NCBI GenBank assembly: GCA_007922305.1
Contig: ML677365.1
Location: 18,171,241-18,235,240 of the forward strand
Length of the DNA: 64,000 bases
Reading direction: 5' to 3'
DNA from: Dermatemys mawii
Taxonomy: Eukaryota; Chordata; Testudines; Dermatemydidae
Positions within the stretch are counted from its first letter, which is position 1. The number at the start of each line of letters is the position of its first letter. Below the pieces are notes generated by a model. It did not search any database. It had not been told where the DNA came from and saw nothing but the letters and a program-made list of their open reading frames with translations. Shown here one piece after another: positions 56,663 through 64,000 of the stretch. Both the position numbers and the translations under genes were made by a program.

Positions 56663-59600
56663 GTGTGCTATAAGGAGATCATAGGGTGAGGTACCTTCTG
56701 TATAAACAGAAGCTGGATGGAGTTAAATTATTATTCGTAGCCTGCTGACTTGTGTAGCTGGGGGGAGAGTGTTTAAAAGCAGACTTTCATAAAACTACAC
56801 AGTTCCTAAGGAAGCAAGAGATACAAAACTTTTCCCATTAATGGACAGTGCTTTTTGCTTCTGTAATTGAGATTTCTGAGGTTGAGATACACAATGCAAG
56901 AGGAAAAGCTTTGAAAATTAAGAACATACAAAGAATCTGTGCAAATAGTCACCTTCACGGTTCTTGTCATGCTAAAAAACTCAGAATCAAATATATTTTG
57001 AACTCAAATGTTTACTTTTTCTTTTCATCTCTCTGGAATTTGTCCAACATAATTACTAGGGAGAGAAGAGGTTAATAGCTGCAGCCCTCATTATAAAGGC
57101 CCTGTATATGGTTAATCCATGGTAGACAACTGTCTGAATTTAGACTTTGAGTCTCATTTACACATAGGTCCCTTTACACTACCAGAGTGGTGTAAATGAG
57201 CCTTAATCTTAATGAGGATCAAGCCCAGTTAGTTTACACAGTTCCCTCTAAAACTGATCTTAATGTGCTTTGGTCAACCAGCAAGCATGCTGCCGGTAAG
57301 CATTAAAAACTCACCACCTTCCATCCAAGTGCAAGGCACATTTCTTTGACCTTCCTTTCCTTAACAAATACACAGCACTGTGTGGGTGGGTGTATTTATT
57401 TATTTTACATATAATAACCAAAACAAGACACTCCACTGCCTGTGCTTCTCCTCCAGGGGAGATGAAGAGAGAAAAAAACACATGAGAACTGTTAGTCACC
57501 TTGCTTAACTCACTAGTGGGAGGGGCTCAGATGCTACAGTGATGAGAACCTATATAAAATAGAAAAGTATATTTTAATGTGCATTGTAGACTAAGTAAGA
57601 AATGTTTTAAAACATTATTTAGCCCTATTGGCTAAGTTGCGTTGAACAGTTTTCTCTGAAACCACAGAGAAAGCAAATGTAGGAAGGGGCCTTGTATGTG
57701 GAGACACTGGGCATCATAGCCACTCATGTTTTTATCAAGACTATTCGTTTGCACAAAGAAAGCTGATTGACAGGACCTACAGGTTAGTTAAAGTAAACAC
57801 GATCGAATTAACAGGGCATGGCTAAAGGGAATAATTTTATTTCATACAGCTGTATATTTTAATATTGTATAAAGTAACAGACTTCAGAAAAATGATTAAA
57901 CAGTAGAATCTGAATTGTGAAAACAGCATCAGATACTCAAGTCGATTAAGGAAGATGGAATTTTACTAATGCAATTGTAATGACTAAAACGGGTGATGTT
58001 CTAGCAAACAGGTATTAATGCTATTTTTTAATTGAGGAGCATTGCATAAATATTTTGTAAAGCAGACTGAGGCTCCTTTAAACCATGAGTTTGAGGTTTT
58101 TTTATTTTTTTAGAAACTTTACAACTTACAGAACTGCAGCAGGGATGTAAGTGATTTGTTTTCAGTCGGGATTTGGAATGAAAAGTGAAGAAAAAGCTTA
58201 AAGTATGGAACAAACTGTAAATATTCAATTGGTTCTTGAAAGTTTGAAATACAGCATGGCATGCTTGTCATTTTCAAACTAAAAAATAAAAGGCTGGTAA
58301 AACTGATCAAGGTGAGCAAAACCTCGGTAAATCACTAGTCAAACTTGAGAACTGAGCAGTATGTCTACAGTTTCTTTAAACATAGTTCTAGGACTTGTAG
58401 TTGCATAGGACTTATTTAATATTTGTGGTTAAATTAACTTGAAATAATACTGTAAATGCTATGTTTAAAATGAATTTACTTGATTTGATACTTTTAAATT
58501 GAATTCTTACCATGAGCAACTCAGGTTTAAAATATTAAATTCCACTTTTTAATTTAACTTGGAACTTTGCTTTCTAATTGACTATAGCGCTGGGAGTGAC
58601 GAATGCCAAAGGACCAGATTAGTGCTGAATAGTCGCTTTCTTTGCAAGCAGTCCCATTGACTTCTAATAAGGAGAAATGAGACAATGTTACAGTAGCTAG
58701 AGTACCTAACAGTTTTTTGCCCAATGGAAATCTATTATAGACCACCAAAAGTCATCTTTGAATGTTCAAAGTGTTATTTATGTTAAGAGCTGAGGTGGAA
58801 ACTATTTAAATCAGTCTAGGTACATTTCTGTCATATAGCTGTTAGCTAATAGTGGCCCTTACTATGATGTTACATTTTATTTTCATAATTAGAACATCTT
58901 TGATAACAGTCTAGTTCCTTTACTCCTCTCCTCATCAGTCCTGTATAGGCAGCCATTCAGGGATCGACAGGACAGGACAGGTAGGTTGGGTTTGCTTTTT
59001 GTTTTCACTCAATTCAGCAACAGAGCTGTTAGGCAGTTAATGACTGTAACCTCAGTCCTGAAAATATTTGCACAGAAGTTCCACTAAACATGTATGAGGG
59101 AGTAACTGCAGAGTTGGGGACTAATATTAGTTCAGCAGTATTAGTGTTGCATTTTGGACCCTAGTTAGGTTAATTGTTCAGGGCTGCAAAACAATGTAAA
59201 GTTCCTAGGCCTCAAGCTTGGCTCCCTTGTGGGGAAAAATACACAAACCGGGCTCCAGAAAGCAAGTGAAGAGAGAGTAAAAATGTAGAGCACCAGCATC
59301 CATATTTGCACAAGTTAAAACATATCAACCATTTTGCTCTGTATCAAAGCAGTGTCCACGATGAAATTGGAGCCTTCAGAGGTTGGGACTTTTGAATCTG
59401 ACAGCATCAGAATGAGACACTTTCCCTAAAGATGGTGTGGTCTTTCCTGACTAATTTAGCATGGGCAGCATGGCCCTTTATAAAACTCCAGGTGTTATAG
59501 CTAAGGATGAGTGTGTATGTAATCTTCACGTATTGCATATTTTACAAACCTCTAAGTTTACTCTAAAGGAGCAGTGTGCAACAGATTTTCCTCTTTCTAC

Positions 59601-59925
59601 CATAGTGGCCCTAGTTAAACTGTTAACATCCAGTATCTAAGATAGAATGTTTTTGAGCAAGCTCTGTCAGTCCTTTATGATCTAGTTCATGTCCATTTTC
59701 ATTGAGATAATTTCAAATTGATTTTTTTTCCACTGGGCAGTTTCTAGCACAATGATGGACTCCACTCTCAGAGGGGTAAATGAAATAAACGGTAGATCAA
59801 GATTGCTACCATCCCCAAAATGCCTCTCAGAAAGGCAAAATGATAGACGGTGTTGAAGCCAAAGCAAAGGAGTCTCTAGAAAGTTTCACCTATTGAGTGT
59901 ACTCTCTGGGGTGGCAGAGACTGAA
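56663..59925. other. Intergenic sequence downstream of VIRMA, no gene recognised
   Basis: About 3.3 kb of A/T-rich DNA. No exon of the expected downstream neighbour (RAD54B in mammals) was seen. No clear repeat. Confidence 0.5.
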
Positions 59926-62900
59926 CGTAAGAACATAAAAATGGCAGTACTGGGTCAGACCAAAGATCCATCCAGCCTAGTATCCTGTCTACCAACAGTG
60001 ACCAATGCCGGGTGCCCCAGAGTGAGTGAACCTAACAGATAATGATCAAGTGATCCCTCTCCTGCCATCCATCACCCACCTCTGACAAACAGAGGCTAGG
60101 GACAGAATTCCTTACCCAGCCTGGCTAATAGCCATTAATGGACTTAACCTCCACGAAGTTATCCAGTTCTCTTTTAAACCCTGTTATAGCCCTAGCTTTC
60201 ACAACCTCCTCAGGCAAGGAGTTCCACAGGTTGACTGTGTACTATTTGAAGAACTTCCTTTTATTTGTTTTAAACCTACTGCCCATTAATTTCATTTTGT
60301 GGTCCCTCGTTCTTATATTATGGGAACATGTAAATAACTTTTCCTTATTCACTTTCTCCACACCATTAATACTTTTATATACCTCTAGCATATCCCCCTG
60401 AGTCTCCTCTTTTCCAATCTTAAGTCTTAGCCTCTTTAATCTCTCCTCATATGGGACCTGTTCCAAACCCCTAATCATTTTAGTTGCCCTTCTCTGAACC
60501 TTTTCTAATGACAGTATATCCTTTTTGAGATGAGAACACATCTGTACGCAGTATTCAAGATATGAGTGCACCATGGATTTACATAAGGGCAGTAAGATAT
60601 TCTGTATTATCCTCTATCCCTTTTTTAATGATACCTAACATCCTGTTTGCTTTTTTGACTGCTGCTGGGCACTGCATGGACGTCTTCAAAGAACTATCAA
60701 CCATGACTCCAAGCTCTTTTTCCTGATTAGTTGTAGCTAAATTAGCCCCCATCATATTGTATGTATAGTTGGGGCTATTTTTTCCAATATGGATTACTTT
60801 ACATTTATCCACATTAAATTTCATTTGCCATTTTCTTGCCCAATCACTTAGTTTTGTGAGATCTTTTTGAAGTTCCTCACAGTCTGCTTTGGTCTTAACT
60901 ATCTTGAGCAGTTTAGTATCATCTTCAAACTGCCACCTCACTATTTACCCCTTTCTCCAGATCATTTATGAATAAGTTGAATAGGATTGGTCCTAGGACT
61001 GACCCTTGGGGAAATGGTAGATGGTGTTGACAAACTGTGTCCCCCCCTCTGACAAACAGAGGCTAGGGACACAATTCCTTGTTACCTCCTCCACTCTGAA
61101 AATTGACCATTCATTCCTACCCTTTGTTCCCTGTCTTTGAACTAGTTCTCAATCCATGAAAGAATCTTTCCTCTTAGCCCATGACAACTTAATTTACTTA
61201 AGAGCCTTTGGTGAGGGACCTTATCAAAGGCTTTCTGGAAATCTAAGTATACTGGATCCCCCTTGTCCACACGTTTGTTGACCCCTTCAAAGAACTCTAA
61301 TAGATTAGTAAGACATGATTTCCCTTTACAGAAACCATGTTGACTTTTGCCCAACAATTTATGTTCTTCGATGTGTCTGACAATTTTAGTCTTTACTATT
61401 CAACTAATTTGCCTGATACTGACGTTAAACTTACCAATCTGTAATTGCGGGGATCACCTCTAGAGCCCTTTTTAAATATTGGCATTACGTTATCTGTCTT
61501 CCAGTCACTGGGTACAGAAGCCAATTTAAAGGACAGATTACAAACTCTAGTTAATAGTTCCACAATTTCATATTTGAGTTCTTTCAGAATTCTTGTGTGA
61601 ATGCCGTCTGGTCCCGGTGACTTGTTACTGTTAAGTTTATCAGTTAATTCCAAAACCTTTACTGACACTTCTATCTGTGACAATTCTTCAGATTTGTTAC
61701 CTACAAAAGATGGCTCAGGTTTGGGAATCTCCCTAATGTCCTCAGCCGTGAAGACTGACGCAAAGAATTCATTTAATTTCTCCGCAGTGACTTTATCATC
61801 TTTAAGTGCTCCTTTTGTGTCTCGATCGTTCAGGGGCCCCACTGGTTGTATAGCAGGCTTCCTGTTTCAGATGTACTTAAAAAACCATTTTATTACCTTT
61901 TGAGTTTTTGGCTACTGTTCTTCAAACTCCTTTTTAGCTTTTCTTATTACATTTTTACACTTAATTTGGCAGTGTTTATGCTCCTTTCTATTTACCTCAC
62001 TTGGATTTGACTTCCACTTACTAAAAGATGCCATTTTATCTCTCACTGCTTCTTTTACATGGTTATTAAGCCACGGTGGCTTTTTTAGTTCTTTGACTCA
62101 GTTCTTTAATTTGGTGTATACAGTTAAGCTGGGGCTCTATTATGTGTCTTTGAAAAGTGTCCGTGCATCTGATTTGGCCCCTACTTTATCCTTTCAAAAC
62201 CTAGAGACTCTCTAGCAATAGACTCTCCTCTAAGAGAAGTCTCTGTCCACTCCACATGCTCCTCTGCAGCAATCGACTTTCCCCCATCTCTTAATTTAAA
62301 AACTGCTCTGCAACTTTTTTAATGTTAATTGCCAGCAGTCAGGTTCCACTTTGGCTTAGGTGGAGCCCATCCCTCCTGTATAGGCTTCCCCATCACAAAA
62401 GTTTCCCCAGTTCCTAATAAATCAAAACCCCTCCTCTCTACACCATCATCTCATCCATGCATTGATACTCTAAAGCTCTTCCTGGCCCTGAGTGTGGAAC
62501 TGGAAGCATTTCTAAAAATGCCACCATAGAGGTCCTGGATTTTAGTCTCTTACCTAGCATCCTAAATTTGGCCTCCAGGATGTCTGTCCTACCCTTTCCA
62601 ATGTCATTTGTACCATGACCACTGGGTCCTCCACAGCACTACTCTTATGAGTCTATCTAGATGCCTCGAGAAATCTGCAACCTTTGCACCAGGCAGGCAA
62701 GTCACCATACGGTTCTCCTGGTCATCACAAACGCAGCTATGTTTCTAATGATCAAATCTCCCATTACTAACACTTGCCTTTTCCTAATAACTTTTCCTAA
62801 TTCCTCCAGAGAGGTAACCTCTGCTCCCCTTGACTGCTCTCCTTCCCTGGGCCTTTCATCCTCCTCAGCAGTGGAGGGGCTGTCTGACCAGAGGTAGGAC

Positions 62901-63515
62901 AAATCGACAGTGTCCCAGAAAGCCTCATCAACATACCTCTCTGAGCTCCTCCAGTTCTGACCCCCTGGCCTCCAAAGCCCATACGCGGTCTCTGAAGGCC
63001 AGGAGCTCCTTGCACAGGGCAGGTAATCATACATGCTACATTAGTGCAATAAATGGATAGCCCCCACTCTGCTCTGCATTCTCTCCTACAGCTACCTAGA
63101 TTAAAGATAGGGTTTTTGTTTAAATCAAGAAATTTTGATTATAGGTTAGTTTAAAGGTTTTAAAGAATGGCAAGTGTACCTCCCTGTTAGCAGCCCTGTT
63201 CTCAAAGCTCACTGGTCACTTACTTACTGCTTTATAAAGCCCTGGCCTTCCTGACAGCCCCACCCCCTGACTAAGGTTCAGCCAATGAACAGAGACTTCT
63301 AGATCTCAGCCCTTGTTTAGAAGCTCACAGCTTCCAGTTGCCAGATACAGCACACAGTCCTTCAAACAAACAGACAGACAAACACAAGCTCAGCACACAA
63401 CAAGTAACCCCCAAACACCCCCCCCAACACACACATCCACCCAAGGATCCTGTATTTGCTCCTCTTTCACCTGGAGAACTCCCTCACGAAACTCCCTGTT
63501 AGCAGCCCTGTTTGC
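59926..63515 (-). mobile_element. Long CR1-clade LINE with ORF1 esterase and RT remnants
   Basis: Reading right to left: a 5' region with a repeated block ctccctgttagcagccctgt (63180 and 63492); an ORF1-like frame with EELGKVIRKRQVLVMGDLII (about 62790) and GHGTNDIGKG (about 62620), the SGNH-type esterase signature; an RT part with LNSNKSPGPDGIHTRILKEL and VYLDFQKAFDKVPHQRLLSK (61842-61142); NVDKCKVIHIGKNSPNYTYN (about 60820); and the C-terminal VQRRATKMIRGLEQVPYEER (about 60480). The 3' end is at about 59926 (gtcagaccaaagatccatcc on the plus strand). Numerous stops; inactive. Confidence 0.88.
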
Positions 63516-64000
63516 AAAACTGAGGCATCCCGTTTTTGTATAGTGTCCAACACAAAGGCCTACCCACAACAGCAGGGATCTTTAGGCCTTACTGCAGTAC
63601 ATTTTGTGATGAGGCCTCTTTAAGCAGGGTATAGCAAGTTCTGTTTATCCTGAATCAATACCTGCTAAGCAGGACCTAGACCCGCTCCCTACTGTGCCCT
63701 AGGTACCTGCAACTTCTGAGGCCTGTGTCATCTTCCCTTCAGCATGGCTGCTTGCCTTTGCCTACACCCCAAAAACAATGGCAGCAAGAATTCCCATCTG
63801 TAGAGGAGATGCAAAGTCTTTGAGGAGAGTGCTGTTTTGATCAAATGCTAGCCCTGATTTATTTAATGTATCCCAGTCACTGGCCAGACAAAGGCCTTTA
63901 ACTATGACCCCTATTCCTTATGTCCCTTTTAATAAAGTACCTGTTCCCTAGTATAGTACTTTAGTCCCTCATTTTCCTGCAGGTTGAGTGAAGTACATAG
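63516..64000. other. Right edge, nothing recognised
   Basis: Possibly still LINE 5' flank or intergenic DNA. No gene or clear repeat. Confidence 0.4.

Noticed and set aside
60242..61842. Reverse-transcriptase frames as host genes
   Set aside because: They are consecutive broken pieces of one CR1 LINE in the order expected for its ORF2.

Overview
This is vertebrate nuclear DNA, almost certainly from a turtle. Two things point there: intron-rich genes with GT-AG junctions and CpG-island promoters, and a repeat load typical of turtles (many CR1 LINE pieces, Penelope-like fragments, several hAT and Harbinger MITE families, a Tigger-like transposon). The species call is inference from repeat style and protein divergence. 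The locus corresponds to the ESRP1-VIRMA neighbourhood on human 8q22.1.

Layout. Positions 1-5746 hold the first three coding exons of ESRP1 on the minus strand; the rest of that gene lies off the left edge. Its CpG-rich promoter (about 5747-6125) carries a cluster of ZEB/SNAIL-type E-boxes. About 6.5 kb of GC-rich and repeat DNA separates it from the divergently transcribed VIRMA gene (plus strand, start codon 12220, stop codon 55133-55135). All 24 coding exons of VIRMA were located. They join without a frame break into 5,472 nt, giving 1,823 residues plus a stop. A polyadenylation signal follows at 55301. The last 9 kb is gene-free: a Penelope-like fragment (55843-56662), unrecognised sequence, and a long minus-strand CR1 LINE (59926 to about 63515).

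How the genes relate. ESRP1 is an epithelial splicing regulator and VIRMA is the scaffold of the nuclear m6A RNA-methylation complex. Both act on nuclear pre-mRNA, but nothing in the sequence shows that they are co-regulated. VIRMA has a housekeeping-type promoter (NRF1, ETS and YY1 motifs) and ESRP1 an E-box-rich one.

Most of the unusual content is in the introns and flanks: several nested transposons with exact target-site duplications, a processed RPS14 pseudogene inserted in a CR1, a 166-bp fold-back hairpin, a hAT transposase fragment, two LTR-like insertions and a paired multi-hairpin Harbinger MITE. I found no evidence of a wholly new biological system. Repeat names are from recognition by eye, not from a database search.
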